From positions 3,100,001 to 3,164,000 of the forward strand of contig NZ_JACHMB010000001.1 in the NCBI RefSeq assembly GCF_014204795.1: DNA of 64,000 bases. The letters are read 5' to 3'. Both the position numbers and the translations under genes were made by a program. How positions within the stretch are numbered: position 1 is the first letter of the stretch; each line of letters opens with the position of its first letter. The notes under the pieces were generated by a model. It was not told the origin of the DNA and searched no databases. It saw only the letters and a program-made list of their open reading frames with translations. Source of the DNA: Nonomuraea jabiensis (lineage in GTDB: Bacteria > Actinomycetota > Actinomycetes > Streptosporangiales > Streptosporangiaceae). Positions 16,988 through 25,855 of the stretch are shown here, one piece after another.

Positions 16988-17896
16988 ATGCCCACAATCG
17001 GCAAGCCGACCTGGCCGAAGGCCCTCAAACCCGCCATCACCGTACTGTTGGTCACTGTCGCGGCAGCGCTGATTCCCCAGGCCGCCTCGGCCCACAGCGC
17101 CGGCGTCCTGGCTGTGACGCACAAGAGCCCCTTCAACTGCGGTAAGACCTTCTACGCCAACAACTGGACCGGGACCCCCGCCCACAACCCGTCGGGTTCC
17201 ATCGACTGGCAGGACTACGGCGGCGACGACATCAACGGCGAAACAGTGCGTGCCACCGCCGCGGGCACCGCGTATTTCTACGACGCGGGAAGCACCAGCT
17301 ACGGCAAGTGGATAGAGATCCGGCACAGTGACGGCACCAGGACCCGCTACGCCCACCTGGCGAGCATGGTGAGGTCGGCCGGCGGCTCGTTGAGTGTCAG
17401 CCAGGGCACCGTGATCGGGACCGTCGGCTCGACGGGCGGCTCGAACGCGCCGCACCTGCACTACGAGCAGCGGACCTCCACCGGCGCGATGGACACCAGC
17501 CCGACCGTGGACGGCGTGACCGTGTCCCTGGGCCAGAAGAAGGCCATCACGAGCACCAACGGCTGCGGCGGCGGCAACCCGTACACCCCCGAGGAGGTCT
17601 GCGGCAGCGGTTACGCGGTCATCGACTCGGCGGCTCTCACGGGCGGCCGTACGTACCTGCTCTACAACTCGGGCAACGGCTACAACTGCGTCGTGACGCT
17701 GAAGTCGTCGAACCTCGGCTCGGCGTCGGCGATGTCGGCCTTCCTGGAGCCGCAGGGCGAGAGCAGGACGACCGACTCAGGCAGCTACGACTACTACGCG
17801 GGGCCCGTCAGGCGCGACGCGGCCGGACAGTGCGTCAAGTGGGGCGGCTCGGTGGGCAGCAGCAGCTACACCAGCGGCTTCGAACACTGCGATTAA
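16988..17896 (+). CDS. Secreted M23 (LytM-type) metallopeptidase
   Basis: A 302-residue exported protein. The signal peptide runs to about residue 36 (AASAHSAG). The peptidase domain contains HNPSGSIDW with the first His and Asp, TRYAHL with the central His, and HLHYEQ with the last metal/catalytic pair. Such enzymes cut peptidoglycan cross-bridges during growth or spore germination. About 100 further residues (from YTPEEVCGSG) resemble a small beta-rich domain with several cysteines, perhaps wall binding. ATG 16988 is preceded by GAGGTGAGC and gives the signal peptide. A strong terminator follows. Confidence 0.88.
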   Translation: MPTIGKPTWPKALKPAITVLLVTVAAALIPQAASAHSAGVLAVTHKSPFNCGKTFYANNWTGTPAHNPSGSIDWQDYGGDDINGETVRATAAGTAYFYDAGSTSYGKWIEIRHSDGTRTRYAHLASMVRSAGGSLSVSQGTVIGTVGSTGGSNAPHLHYEQRTSTGAMDTSPTVDGVTVSLGQKKAITSTNGCGGGNPYTPEEVCGSGYAVIDSAALTGGRTYLLYNSGNGYNCVVTLKSSNLGSASAMSAFLEPQGESRTTDSGSYDYYAGPVRRDAAGQCVKWGGSVGSSSYTSGFEHCD

Positions 17897-17908
17897 GAGC
17901 CTGACGTC

Positions 17909-17942
17909 AATGGCCACTCCCCGATCGCGGGGGGTGGCCATT
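17909..17942. terminator. Bidirectional terminator between M23 peptidase and conservon
   Basis: A 15-bp stem with one G-T pair and an ATCG loop: left arm AATGGCCACTCCCCG, right arm CGGGGGGTGGCCATT. It lies between two convergent genes and could stop both transcripts. Part of the stem (GGCCACT) recurs in the terminators at 25277 and 57738. Confidence 0.85.
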
Positions 17943-17973
17943 GCGCTATTCAGGGCTGCGCGGCAGCAGGGCG

Positions 17974-18573
17974 TCAGGCCACGGGTTGCGGTGCGGTGCC
18001 GGACCGGGCGGCCAGCAGGTGGTCGATGAGCGCGAGCAGCACGTCGCGGGCCGCCGCCCGGTCGCGGGCGTCGCAGAGCACCAGCGGCACCTGCGGGTCG
18101 AGATCGAGCGCCTTGCGGATCTCCTCCTTCGTCCGGTCCTTGACGCCGTGGAAGCAGTTGACGCCGACGACGAAGGGGATGCCGCGGCTCTCGAAGAAGT
18201 CGATCGACGCGAAGCTCACGTCCAGCCGCCGGGTGTCGACCAGGACGACCGCGCCCATCGCCCCGTGGACCAGGTCGTTCCACATGAACCAGAAGCGTTC
18301 CTGCCCGGGGGTGCCGAACAGGTAGAGCACCAGCCCGCTGTTGATGGTGATGCGCCCGAAGTCCAGCGCGACGGTGGTGGTGGACTTGCCGCTCAGGCCC
18401 TCCAGGTCGTCGACGCCGACGCTGGCGTGGGTGAGGTACTCCTCCGTACGCAGCGGGGCGACCTCGCTCACCGCGCCGACCATGGTCGTCTTCCCGACGC
18501 CGAACCCGCCGGCGATAAGGATCTTCACCGCCAGGGGAGCGTCGTCGCCCTGGTCAGAGCTTGCGTAAGCCAT
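17974..18573 (-). CDS. cvnD: Conservon G-protein CvnD
   Basis: A 199-residue Ras-like GTP-binding protein. Walker A is AGGFGVGKTTM (Lys28); the switch region TTVALDFGRI and the G3-like FGTPGQERF are visible; GVNCF takes the place of the usual NKxD. It is the last gene of the cvnABCD operon. Conservons act as membrane-linked signal complexes, comparable to eukaryotic G-protein systems, and affect development and antibiotic production in Streptomyces. The start overlaps cvnC by 20 nt. Confidence 0.93.
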   Translation of the reverse strand: MAYASSDQGDDAPLAVKILIAGGFGVGKTTMVGAVSEVAPLRTEEYLTHASVGVDDLEGLSGKSTTTVALDFGRITINSGLVLYLFGTPGQERFWFMWNDLVHGAMGAVVLVDTRRLDVSFASIDFFESRGIPFVVGVNCFHGVKDRTKEEIRKALDLDPQVPLVLCDARDRAAARDVLLALIDHLLAARSGTAPQPVA

Positions 18574-18952
18574 CCCTCACCGCCTCAAGAATTGTCACAT
18601 CGGGACGACCGCCCGCCTGGGCGAAGGCCAGCGGTGCCCGGGCCCGCATCTGGCCGTTCTCGATCAGGTCACCAATGAGGATCTTGGTCACCGACACCGG
18701 GAGGTTCAGCGCCGAGGCGACTTCGGCCACCGCCAGCGGCCGCTCGCACAGAGCGAAGATGGTGCGGTGCTCCGGCTGCATCCGCCTCGGCCCGCGTCCG
18801 GTCTGCGAAGACACGCCGGAGATCGAGGTCACCAGCGTGATCAGCGTGAGGTCGTCCCGCTCGGGGGCGGTTCGCCCGCCGGTGATCGTGTAGGGGCGGA
18901 CGAGGGGCTCGTCGGCGTCATCGTCGTCGAACCCCTCGGTCCAGTGCTTCAT
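18554..18952 (-). CDS. cvnC: Conservon DUF742 protein CvnC
   Basis: A 132-residue winged-helix-like DUF742 protein. The signature VRPYTITGGRTAP near residue 18, PEHRTIFALCERPLAVAEVA and the closing VRDGLRKL are diagnostic. In conservons it bridges the roadblock protein and the GTPase. ATG 18952 overlaps the cvnB stop by 4 nt. Confidence 0.93.
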   Translation of the reverse strand: MKHWTEGFDDDDADEPLVRPYTITGGRTAPERDDLTLITLVTSISGVSSQTGRGPRRMQPEHRTIFALCERPLAVAEVASALNLPVSVTKILIGDLIENGQMRARAPLAFAQAGGRPDVTILEAVRDGLRKL

Positions 18953-19383
18953 CCGCGTCTCCCCGCGTCGTCGGCCTGCGGGGTACGCGCGTCGGTGCCC
19001 AGCTTCTGGCCGACCTGCTGGACCAGGGTGTGCATCGCGACGCTCATCAGCTCGGCGTCCACCTCCTGGGAGGCGACCACGGCCAGATGGGTGCCGCGGC
19101 CGGCGGTCGTGATGAACAGCCACAGCTCGGCCATCTCGATGATGACCTGTTCGACCGGTCCGCCGCTGAAGAGCTGTCCCACACCGCGCGCCAGGCTCTG
19201 CTGGCCGGTGGCGATCGCGGCCAGGCGTTCGGCGTCCGAGCGCTCGATCGTCCTGGACCGGCTGATCACCAGGCCGTCGTCGGACAGCACGATGGCGTGC
19301 CGGGTGCCCGCGACCTGATCGACCAGGCCGTCCAGGAGCCAGTCCAGGTCTGCGTTGGTGGCGGTGGTTCGCTGCGTCATCAT
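18949..19383 (-). CDS. cvnB: Conservon roadblock/LC7 protein CvnB
   Basis: A 144-residue roadblock/LC7 protein. LDWLLDGLVDQVAGTRHAIVLSDDGLVISRS is the family opening (shown here only as LVDQVAGTRHAIVLSDDG in essence), followed by GQQSLARGVG and the membrane-facing IIEMAELWLFITTAGRGTHL region. It would act as a GTPase-activating or adaptor subunit for CvnD. ATG 19383 overlaps the cvnA stop by 4 nt. Confidence 0.93.
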   Translation of the reverse strand: MMTQRTTATNADLDWLLDGLVDQVAGTRHAIVLSDDGLVISRSRTIERSDAERLAAIATGQQSLARGVGQLFSGGPVEQVIIEMAELWLFITTAGRGTHLAVVASQEVDAELMSVAMHTLVQQVGQKLGTDARTPQADDAGRRG

Positions 19384-21785
19384 CGATCTTCCGTCGTAGG
19401 TGAACCGGGCTCGGAGGATCCGTCCGGCCGGGGCTGGAAGGCGTCATCACCGGTCCGGCGCCTGCGAGACTGCCTCTGGAACGCGCCGATTGTCGCACTG
19501 GATCGGCTGGGCTGCTCGCGGGGGGCCCAGGCCTCCTGTTCGGTCTGTTCGTCCCTGTTCACCGGGACCTTGAGCTCGGTGACCAGGCTGGCCTGGCGCA
19601 CCCGCTGGGGCAGCGGCCGGCGGCCGGACGGCGGGAGCTCGTCGTCCGGGATTCCGGTGGGCGCTGTCACATACGCCATCGCGCGTCCCCTGGAGCGGGT
19701 CGGCAACTGCCCGTCCTCGCGGGGAGCCGCCTTCTCCTCCTGCGGGCGAGGCTGCGGGCGGGGCGCCTCCGCTGCCGGGGCCGGGGCGGCCTCCTCGGGC
19801 ACCGCGCGGGGGCGGTCCACGATCAGCGCTTCCGGAAGCAGCACGATGACCCGGGTGCCGCCGAAGGCCGACGACCGCAGCTCCACCTGGAGGCCCAGGC
19901 TCGCGGCGAGCCGGGCGACCACGTACAGGCCGAGCCGGACGTCGTCGGCGTGGGTCATGACGTCGAGCTGCGGCGGCGACTTCATCAGGGCGTTGGCGGC
20001 GGCGTACTGCTCGGCCTCCATGCCCAGGCCGCGGTCCTCGATCTCCACGGCGACGCCCCGGCTGACCGGTGCGGCCCGCACCTCGACGGGGGTCATCGGC
20101 TTGGAGAAGGTGGTGGCGTTCTCCATGAGCTCGGCCAGGACGTGGACGAGCGGCCCCACCGCGCGCTCGCTCACCCAGGACTCGCCCTCGACGTCGATCG
20201 AGATCCGCCGGTAGTCCTGGACCTCGCCCTGCGCGGCGCGCAGCACGTCGAGCAGGTGCACCGGCTTGCGCCAGCGGCGCTGCGGCTGCCCGCCGCCGAG
20301 GATCACCAGGTTCTCCTCGTAGCGGCGCAGCCGGGCGGTGAGGTGGTCCAGGTCGAACAGGCCCTCCAGCACCTCGGGGTCCTCGTGCTTGCGCTCCAGC
20401 TCGTCGAGCTTCTTCAGCTGCAGGCCGATGAGGATCTGGGTACGGCGGGCGATGCGCTGGAGCATGCGCTGGAAGCCGCGGTGCTGTTCGGCCTGCCGCA
20501 CGGCGGTGAAGACCGCGCTGCGGCTGGCCAGGTTGAGGGCCTGCCCCAGCTCGCCGAGCTCGTCGGGGGTGGGCTTGAGCATGTGTACTTCGGCGTCCAC
20601 GTCGACGTCCTCGCCGCGCTCCAGCCGGGCGACCACCTTGGGCAGCCGCTCCTGGAGCTCCTGGGCGTCCTCGCGCAGGTGGAGGATGCGGCGGCGAAGG
20701 ATGGAGGTGAGGCGCCAGCTCGTGAAGATCACCAGGCCCAGGGCGAGCAGGCCGACGCTGGTGACGCTGACGAAGATCACGAAGAGCATGCTGGCGTGGT
20801 CGTAGCCGATCTTGCTGACGTCGTCGAGCCGGAGCCGCAGGAGCTGCGTCACCTGCTCGGTGACCGTGTCCGCCGCGGCGCGCCACTCGGCGCTGCTCCC
20901 GCGCAGGATCACCTGGTTGGGGCCCGAGGGGGTCAGCCGCCCCTCCAGCGCGGTCATGGCCATCCACGCCTTGCCGGTCATCAGCGTCTCGTACCGCTTC
21001 TCGGCGCCGATGAGGCTGGGGATCACCTGGGACCGCAGGAGATGCTTCCTGGTGCCGGCGGCGTCGGTGATGAGGCCGTACTCGTCCCTCGTCAGGCGCC
21101 CCGTCTTCCAGCCGCGGGCCAGGACGGCGTCCTCGCGGCCGATCAGGTTGACGACCCAGAAGAGGTCGACCAGGGTCTGCGCGCTGCTGTTCACCTCGCC
21201 CTCGTCGGTGTGGCTGAGGACGGTCAGCACGCGCAGGTCCGACTCGATAACCCCGCTGTAGTAGTCGAACGCCTTCTGCGGGCTGGCCCAACCGGCGTCC
21301 ACCGCCCGGCGCTGCTCGTCGAGGAGGTTGAGGCTGCGGTCGGTACGGGCGATGGCCTCGGCGAGCCCCTCCGGACCCTTGCCGGTGTCCAGGGCTGTCA
21401 GGGGGCGGAAGGCGCTCACGGCCTGGTCGGTCACCGCGCGCTGCTTGGCGAGCTTGCCCGGGGCGGCGCCACCGGGGTCGGCCTGCGCCTCCGCGGTGAG
21501 CCGCCGTTCCTTGTCGAGGCTGAAGAACAGGTCGGCCGCGGGCGCGCCGACGGTCTTGGTGGCCAGATCCATCTGGGCCTTCTCGGCCCGCCACTGGGAG
21601 GACAGCTGGAACATGCCCGACGCCAGCAGCGGGGTGAAGGTCAGGCTCGGCACGAACACGATGATGAGCAGCACCGTACGCAGGGGCAGCCGGCGGACGC
21701 CGGCCAGCCGCCGCGGCTGGGACGACGCGCTCCCGTCGCCCCCGGTCTCCGTCCGCCGTCGCCCGAGCCTGCCCCATCCAGCCAC
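19380..21785 (-). CDS. cvnA: Conservon nitrate/nitrite-sensor-type histidine kinase CvnA
   Basis: About 801 residues. A first membrane helix (VLLIIVFVPSLTFTPLLASG) is followed by a large extracytoplasmic NIT-type helical domain, a second helix near IFVSVTSVGLLALGLVIF, a HAMP-like linker, a helical dimerisation region ending in DLDHLTARLRRYEENL, and a HATPase domain (N-box LAELMENATTFS, G1 EDRGLGM). A Pro-rich tail of about 180 residues carries no known domain. An in-frame ATG exists at 21902, but the extra 39 residues look non-coding; GTG 21785 with GAGGAG upstream is preferred. It heads the cvn operon and senses an unknown signal. Confidence 0.88.
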   Translation of the reverse strand: MAGWGRLGRRRTETGGDGSASSQPRRLAGVRRLPLRTVLLIIVFVPSLTFTPLLASGMFQLSSQWRAEKAQMDLATKTVGAPAADLFFSLDKERRLTAEAQADPGGAAPGKLAKQRAVTDQAVSAFRPLTALDTGKGPEGLAEAIARTDRSLNLLDEQRRAVDAGWASPQKAFDYYSGVIESDLRVLTVLSHTDEGEVNSSAQTLVDLFWVVNLIGREDAVLARGWKTGRLTRDEYGLITDAAGTRKHLLRSQVIPSLIGAEKRYETLMTGKAWMAMTALEGRLTPSGPNQVILRGSSAEWRAAADTVTEQVTQLLRLRLDDVSKIGYDHASMLFVIFVSVTSVGLLALGLVIFTSWRLTSILRRRILHLREDAQELQERLPKVVARLERGEDVDVDAEVHMLKPTPDELGELGQALNLASRSAVFTAVRQAEQHRGFQRMLQRIARRTQILIGLQLKKLDELERKHEDPEVLEGLFDLDHLTARLRRYEENLVILGGGQPQRRWRKPVHLLDVLRAAQGEVQDYRRISIDVEGESWVSERAVGPLVHVLAELMENATTFSKPMTPVEVRAAPVSRGVAVEIEDRGLGMEAEQYAAANALMKSPPQLDVMTHADDVRLGLYVVARLAASLGLQVELRSSAFGGTRVIVLLPEALIVDRPRAVPEEAAPAPAAEAPRPQPRPQEEKAAPREDGQLPTRSRGRAMAYVTAPTGIPDDELPPSGRRPLPQRVRQASLVTELKVPVNRDEQTEQEAWAPREQPSRSSATIGAFQRQSRRRRTGDDAFQPRPDGSSEPGSPTTEDR

Positions 21786-22337
21786 GTGCAGGACACTCTC
21801 CTCACCAATCGGTGACAATCGCCCAACTAGGCGATAGGTGCCTGATAGTAGCCATACGGCAGTTGAGTCGAAAGCCCTGCATCGCCGCGCTTTGTCGCTC
21901 ACGGATCGCGTCGGCGCCCCCTCCCGCGCTCAGCACCCCGATGTCGTGGGTGGCGTTGTCCGAGGCGCGGCGAACCTGGTACAGCGGGCCGTTGTAGGAG
22001 GCGTACAGGGCGCGGGTCGTGCTGTGCGCCGCCCGCACGGCGTGCCGCCCGCGGCGCGCCCCCGCTGAACTGGGCTCGGCAACTCCAGGAAACGGCCGAA
22101 GAAGAAAATTTCATCCGGTTCTCCGGAAACGAGCAGTAGATCGTCGGGGCTGCTGTGGTGGATGGGCTCAAACACAAAAATCGTGATTACATACGACGCT
22201 TGGGCTTTGACGTGCTATTTGCGATTAACGAGGTAACTGAGAATATCTGTATGGGTATGTCCGGTTCCATCTGGGTGTCCGCGAAATGGCGGATGCCAGG
22301 TTCCGCACCGATCTATCCATGAACGGAAACGAGACAC
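21786..22337. other. Divergent intergenic region, cvn operon / small secreted gene
   Basis: No convincing gene. The right half (22090-22260) is A+T-rich and should hold the promoters for cvnABCD (leftward) and for the small secreted protein (rightward). Short GC-rich readings between 21800 and 22170 have no RBS and no recognisable domain. Confidence 0.5.
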
Positions 22338-22745
22338 GTGAACACCAACAGTCGGCGGACGCGAGGGCGGCTCGCAGCACTAGCTATCACCGGCGCGGTC
22401 GCCGGTGTCATGCTCCTGGGCCAGGCGGTGGCCAGCGCCACCACGGCGGGCGGCCCACCCGCACCACGTAAGGTGACCCGCGTGGTGCAGCAGGCCGCGC
22501 CGAGGGTCGTCAGCCACGAGAAGCCCGTCTTCATTCCTCGGTTCATCCGGGAGGGACGCGAGCGCGTCTTCGTCGACGTGGAGAACCGCAACCGCAACTT
22601 CAACAGGCACGAGCGTCGGCGCAACGTTATGCACCGCCACCACGACCACGAGAACAACCGCGAGAAGAACGACGAGAAGAACGACGAGAACAACGGCAGC
22701 TGGACCGGCAACCCGGAGTGGTCGGAAGGCACCTCGTCGGAGTGA
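22338..22745 (+). CDS. Small secreted, charged low-complexity protein
   Basis: A 135-residue protein with a signal peptide (LAALAITGAVAGVMLLGQAVASA, cleavage near residue 34). The mature part has a basic segment (IPRFIREGRERVFVDVENRN), a His/Arg patch (RRRNVMHRHHDHE) and an Asn/Asp/Glu/Lys-rich run near the C-terminus with repeated EKND units. No fold can be assigned. The His-rich patch could bind metal, which is speculation. GTG 22338 is chosen because it begins directly before the basic start of the signal peptide. Confidence 0.6.
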   Translation: MNTNSRRTRGRLAALAITGAVAGVMLLGQAVASATTAGGPPAPRKVTRVVQQAAPRVVSHEKPVFIPRFIREGRERVFVDVENRNRNFNRHERRRNVMHRHHDHENNREKNDEKNDENNGSWTGNPEWSEGTSSE

Positions 22746-22892
22746 GGGATTCTTCCGCTGACACCGAAGCCGGCGCCGGGTGGAGATCGTTCGCGCCTGC
22801 TCGGTGACGGTGGACGATATCGGCGTCGAGGAACGATGGAGCGGCTTTTTCCATTGTTCCCGACGCCGAACCCGGCGTTAGGCTTCGGTCGT

Positions 22893-23882
22893 ATGGATGT
22901 GATCTTTCCTCGCAAGTTGCACGCAGGCGACGTCGTACGAGTGGTGGCACCCGCCAGGTCCCGCGCGATGGTGATGGAGCACGATCACACCGACCTCATC
23001 AGCTCCCGGTTCGCCGAGCTCGGCCTGACGCTCTCCTACGGCGCCCATGTCGACGAGCGGGACGCGTTCGACTCCTCCAGCGTCGCCTCGCGGGTCGCCG
23101 ATCTGCACGAGGCCTTCGCGGACCCGTCGGTGGCGGCGATCCTGACGGTCATCGGCGGCTACAACTGCAACGAGCTCCTGCCGTACCTGGACTGGGACCT
23201 GATCCGCGCCAACCCGAAGATCCTGTGCGGCTACTCCGACATCACCGCGCTGCAGAACGCCATCCTCGCTCGCAGCGGGCTGGTCACCTACTCCGGCCCG
23301 CACTGGTCGACGTTCGGGATGCGGGATCACCTCGAGGAGACCCTGCGCTGGTTCACCTCGGTCATGTTCGACACCGCTCCGGTCGCCCTGACCCCGGCGG
23401 CGCGGTGGGGCGACGATCTCTGGTTCCTCGACCAGGACAAGCGCGAGCTGATCCCCAACGAGGGATGGTGGCCGCTGCGTCCCGGCACCGCCGAGGGGCG
23501 CATCGTCGGCGGCAATCTGAGCACCCTGAACCTGCTGCGGGGCACCCCCTCCATGCCGTCCCTCGACGGCGCGATCCTGATCGTCGAGGACGACTTCGAG
23601 TCGCACCCGGCGAGGTTCGCCCGTGACCTGACCTCGCTGCTGCAGCTTCCCGACGCCCCGAAGATCCGAGGACTGGCGATCGGGCGGTTCCAGCACGCCA
23701 GCCGCATGTCCCGCCCGCTGCTGGAACAGATCATCGCCACCCAGCCGGTGCTCAGCCGCGTCCCCGTCCTGGCCAACATCGACGTCGGGCACACCAACCC
23801 CATGGCCACCTTCCCGATCGGCGGCCAGGGCCGGCTCGCCGTCACCGGCGCCGAGTCGAGCCTGACGCTGCTGCGCCACTGA
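22893..23882 (+). CDS. MccF-like LD-carboxypeptidase (S66 family)
   Basis: A 329-residue peptidase. The nucleophile serine is in CGYSDITALQNAI, the glutamate in LIVEDDFE, and the histidine in DVGHTNPMATFPIGG, giving the Ser-Glu-His triad of S66 peptidases. It resembles MccF, which gives self-immunity to microcin C-type aminoacyl-nucleotide drugs, as well as muropeptide LD-carboxypeptidases. The start LHAGDVVRVVAPARS is the family N-terminus, so ATG 22893 is taken. No microcin biosynthesis gene is adjacent, so a detoxifying or wall-recycling role is equally possible. Confidence 0.88.
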   Translation: MDVIFPRKLHAGDVVRVVAPARSRAMVMEHDHTDLISSRFAELGLTLSYGAHVDERDAFDSSSVASRVADLHEAFADPSVAAILTVIGGYNCNELLPYLDWDLIRANPKILCGYSDITALQNAILARSGLVTYSGPHWSTFGMRDHLEETLRWFTSVMFDTAPVALTPAARWGDDLWFLDQDKRELIPNEGWWPLRPGTAEGRIVGGNLSTLNLLRGTPSMPSLDGAILIVEDDFESHPARFARDLTSLLQLPDAPKIRGLAIGRFQHASRMSRPLLEQIIATQPVLSRVPVLANIDVGHTNPMATFPIGGQGRLAVTGAESSLTLLRH

Positions 23883-23890
23883 CCGCCGGA

Positions 23891-24082
23891 TCACTGAGCG
23901 GGGTGGAGGGCGAGTACGGCCAGCGCGGCGGCGACCAGGAAGCCGAGGCCGCCGATCACGACGTCGGCGTGCAGGCCGGCCACGAGACCGCCGCCCGCGA
24001 CCAGCGTGCCGACCAGCGCCACCCCGATGGCGCTGCCGGTCTGGCGGGCGGCGTTGAAGACCGCGGAGGCCGCCCCGCGCTC
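23891..24082 (-). pseudogene. C-terminal remnant of a DHA2-type MFS exporter
   Basis: Only the last 60 or so residues remain: GERGAASAVFNAARQTGSAI, then VALVGTLVAGGGL and a final hydrophobic helix (IGGLGFLVAAALAVLALHP). This is the usual end of drug/proton antiporters with 14 helices. Upstream of about 24082 the reading continues open but no longer looks like a transporter; instead that DNA encodes a regulator on the other strand. The gene was cut by the same event that truncated the neighbour. Confidence 0.75.
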
Positions 24083-24604
24083 ACCGTCGAGCACGACGGC
24101 CGGCACCGCTATTACCGCCTGGCCAGCACCGACGTGGCGCGGGCGCTGGAGGAGCTGGCCAGGATCGCCCGGCCGCTGCCGGCCACCTCGCTGCGGGAGG
24201 ACGTGCGCAACCAGGCACTGCTGCGCGCCCGGCTCTGCTACGACCACCTCGCCGGGCGGCTCGGGGTGGTGCTGCTGGCCGCGCTGGTGGACGGCGGTGT
24301 GCTCGCCACCGCCGCGAACGGCTACCGGATCACCCCGGCGGGCCTCGGCAAGCTGGGGGAGTTCGGGATCGACGTCGAGGAGTTCTCCAGGCGGCGACCG
24401 GCGATCCGCTACTGCGTCGACTGGGGCGAGCGCCGCCACCACCTCGCGGGCGCGCTCGGCGCGGCCATCGCGACCCGGCTGTTCGCGCTGGACTGGCTGC
24501 GCCGGGGCCGGGCCCGCCGGGTGGTCCAGCTCACCGACGCGGGCCGCACCGGCCTGCACGAGACCTTCGGCGTCCCCCTCGACTGGGACGGCCCGGCCCG
24601 CTGA
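24077..24604 (+). pseudogene. ArsR-family regulator lacking its N-terminal HTH
   Basis: The reading starts in mid-domain at LTVEHDGRHRYYRLAS, the wing of an ArsR winged helix, and continues through ALEELARIARPLP, RLCYDHLAGRLGVVL, YRITPAGLGKLGEFG and the end LHETFGVPLDW, which is the usual C-terminal half of this regulator type. The first 70 or so residues with the recognition helix are missing, and the DNA there belongs to the truncated MFS gene on the opposite strand. No good start codon exists at the junction, so it is most likely inactive. Confidence 0.75.
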
Positions 24605-24627
24605 TCCACGGTCTAGAGTCATCCACC

Positions 24628-25269
24628 ATGACCGAAACCCCCTCCTACCTGACCACGACGGCGGAGGCCTACGACGCCGTCGCCGTCATCTACGCGGAGT
24701 TCGTCCAGGGCATACTGGATCGCCAGCCCCTGGATCGCGCGGTGCTCGCCGCGTTCGCGGAGCTCGTGCGGACCGGCGGTGCCGGGACCTCGGTCGCCGA
24801 GCTGGGTTGCGGCCCCGGCCACATGACGAAGCACCTGCGGGACCTCGGACTGGACGCCTTCGGCATCGACCTGTCCCCTGTGATGATCAAGCTTGCCCGT
24901 GAGGCCCACCCCGACCTGCGCTTCGAGGTCGGTTCCATGGACGCCCTCGACCTGGCCGACGGTGCGCTGGACGGCATCCTGTCCTGGTACTCCGCCATCC
25001 ACATCCCGCCGCAGGAGCTGCCGCCGTACTTCGCCGAGTTCCACAGAGTGCTGGCCCCGGGCGGCCACCTCCTGTTCGGTTTCTACGAATCCGGGGGCGA
25101 GCCGGTGGTCGCCTTCGATCACAAGGTCACGACTGCCTACCGCTGGCCGATCGAGGACCTCGCCGAACTGACGCGTGCGGCAGGGTTCGTGGAAGTGGGG
25201 CGAATGCTGCGCGAGCCCCAGGAGAACGAGCGGTTCCGCCAGGGCCGGCTGCTGATGCGCAGGCAGTAG
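24628..25269 (+). CDS. Class I SAM-dependent methyltransferase
   Basis: A 213-residue methyltransferase. Motif I is VAELGCGPGH, with the acidic end of strand 2 in FGIDLSPVMI and motif II near LDGILSWYSAIHIP; a post-core segment HRVLAPGGHLLFGF follows. Length and arrangement fit the Methyltransf_11/25 type. ATG 24628 follows a short gap and gives a complete domain. Substrate unknown. A strong terminator lies 8 nt after the stop. Confidence 0.88.
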   Translation: MTETPSYLTTTAEAYDAVAVIYAEFVQGILDRQPLDRAVLAAFAELVRTGGAGTSVAELGCGPGHMTKHLRDLGLDAFGIDLSPVMIKLAREAHPDLRFEVGSMDALDLADGALDGILSWYSAIHIPPQELPPYFAEFHRVLAPGGHLLFGFYESGGEPVVAFDHKVTTAYRWPIEDLAELTRAAGFVEVGRMLREPQENERFRQGRLLMRRQ

Positions 25270-25276
25270 AGACGAC

Positions 25277-25310
25277 GAAGGCCACTTCCTGACCTGAGGA
25301 AGTGGCCTTC
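25277..25310. terminator. Terminator after the methyltransferase
   Basis: GAAGGCCACTTCC and GGAAGTGGCCTTC form a perfect 13-bp stem with an 8-nt loop. It lies between two convergent genes and can serve both. Its stem is nearly identical to that of the tRNA-Ala terminator at 57738-57773. Confidence 0.85.
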
Positions 25311-25336
25311 GACGTTCAGCCGGCCCGGTTAAGGGC

Positions 25337-25744
25337 TCAGCTGCAGCGCGCGACCCGGGTCACGGAGTACGGCTTGTAGGCGGCGGCGTAGAACTTCTTC
25401 TTGCCCTTGGTGTTGGCGTTGACGGTCATGCAGCGGTACTTGGCGGCCTTGTCGCCGACCGAGCCCTTCCGCACGAACGTGATCTTGACGCTGACCTTGT
25501 GGCTGCAGTGGTTGTTGAAGTAGATGGTGGCGGTCGTGTTGCCCTCGCCCCAGGAGTAGTTGGCCCACTTGCCCCTGGGCTTGGAGCAACTGACGCTGTC
25601 GCGCTCGATCCCAGCTCGGGCCGAAGCCGTCGTCGCGGTGGAGGCCGAGCCGGCCTGCGCGGAGGCGGCCGTCGCCGGGGTCAGCAGCAGGGCGGCCGTG
25701 GCGGCGGAACCGAGCAGAAGGGATGCGAGCTTCTTGCGGGTCAT
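25337..25744 (-). CDS. Small secreted protein with four cysteines
   Basis: A 135-residue protein. The signal peptide MTRKKLASLLLGSAATAALL ends near Ala29-Gln30-Ala31. The mature part contains four cysteines (DSVSCSK, NNHCSH, YRCMT and VARCS at the very end) and a beta-rich core, KWANYSWGEGNTTATIYFNN, which suggests a small disulfide-bonded extracellular domain. ATG 25744 is preceded by GAGGTT. No family is recognised; such proteins are common secreted products of actinomycetes. Confidence 0.7.
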   Translation of the reverse strand: MTRKKLASLLLGSAATAALLLTPATAASAQAGSASTATTASARAGIERDSVSCSKPRGKWANYSWGEGNTTATIYFNNHCSHKVSVKITFVRKGSVGDKAAKYRCMTVNANTKGKKKFYAAAYKPYSVTRVARCS

Positions 25745-25855
25745 ACTTCAACCTCATAAAGGTAAAGAGATCTTGACAAACCCACCCTACCGACCGTCCG
25801 AATCGCGAGTAAAGCCGCCCCCTCACCATCCGTAGAACATGTGGTTACGCGGCGT

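Noticed and set aside
21786..21902. A longer cvnA starting at the ATG at 21902
   Set aside because: The extra 39 residues (MSDKARRCRAFDS...) look non-coding and lack an RBS, while GTG 21785 has GAGGAG upstream and starts near the first conserved residues.
22005..22175. Short minus-strand frames upstream of cvnA
   Set aside because: They overlap each other in different frames, lack ribosome sites and show no homology that I can recognise.
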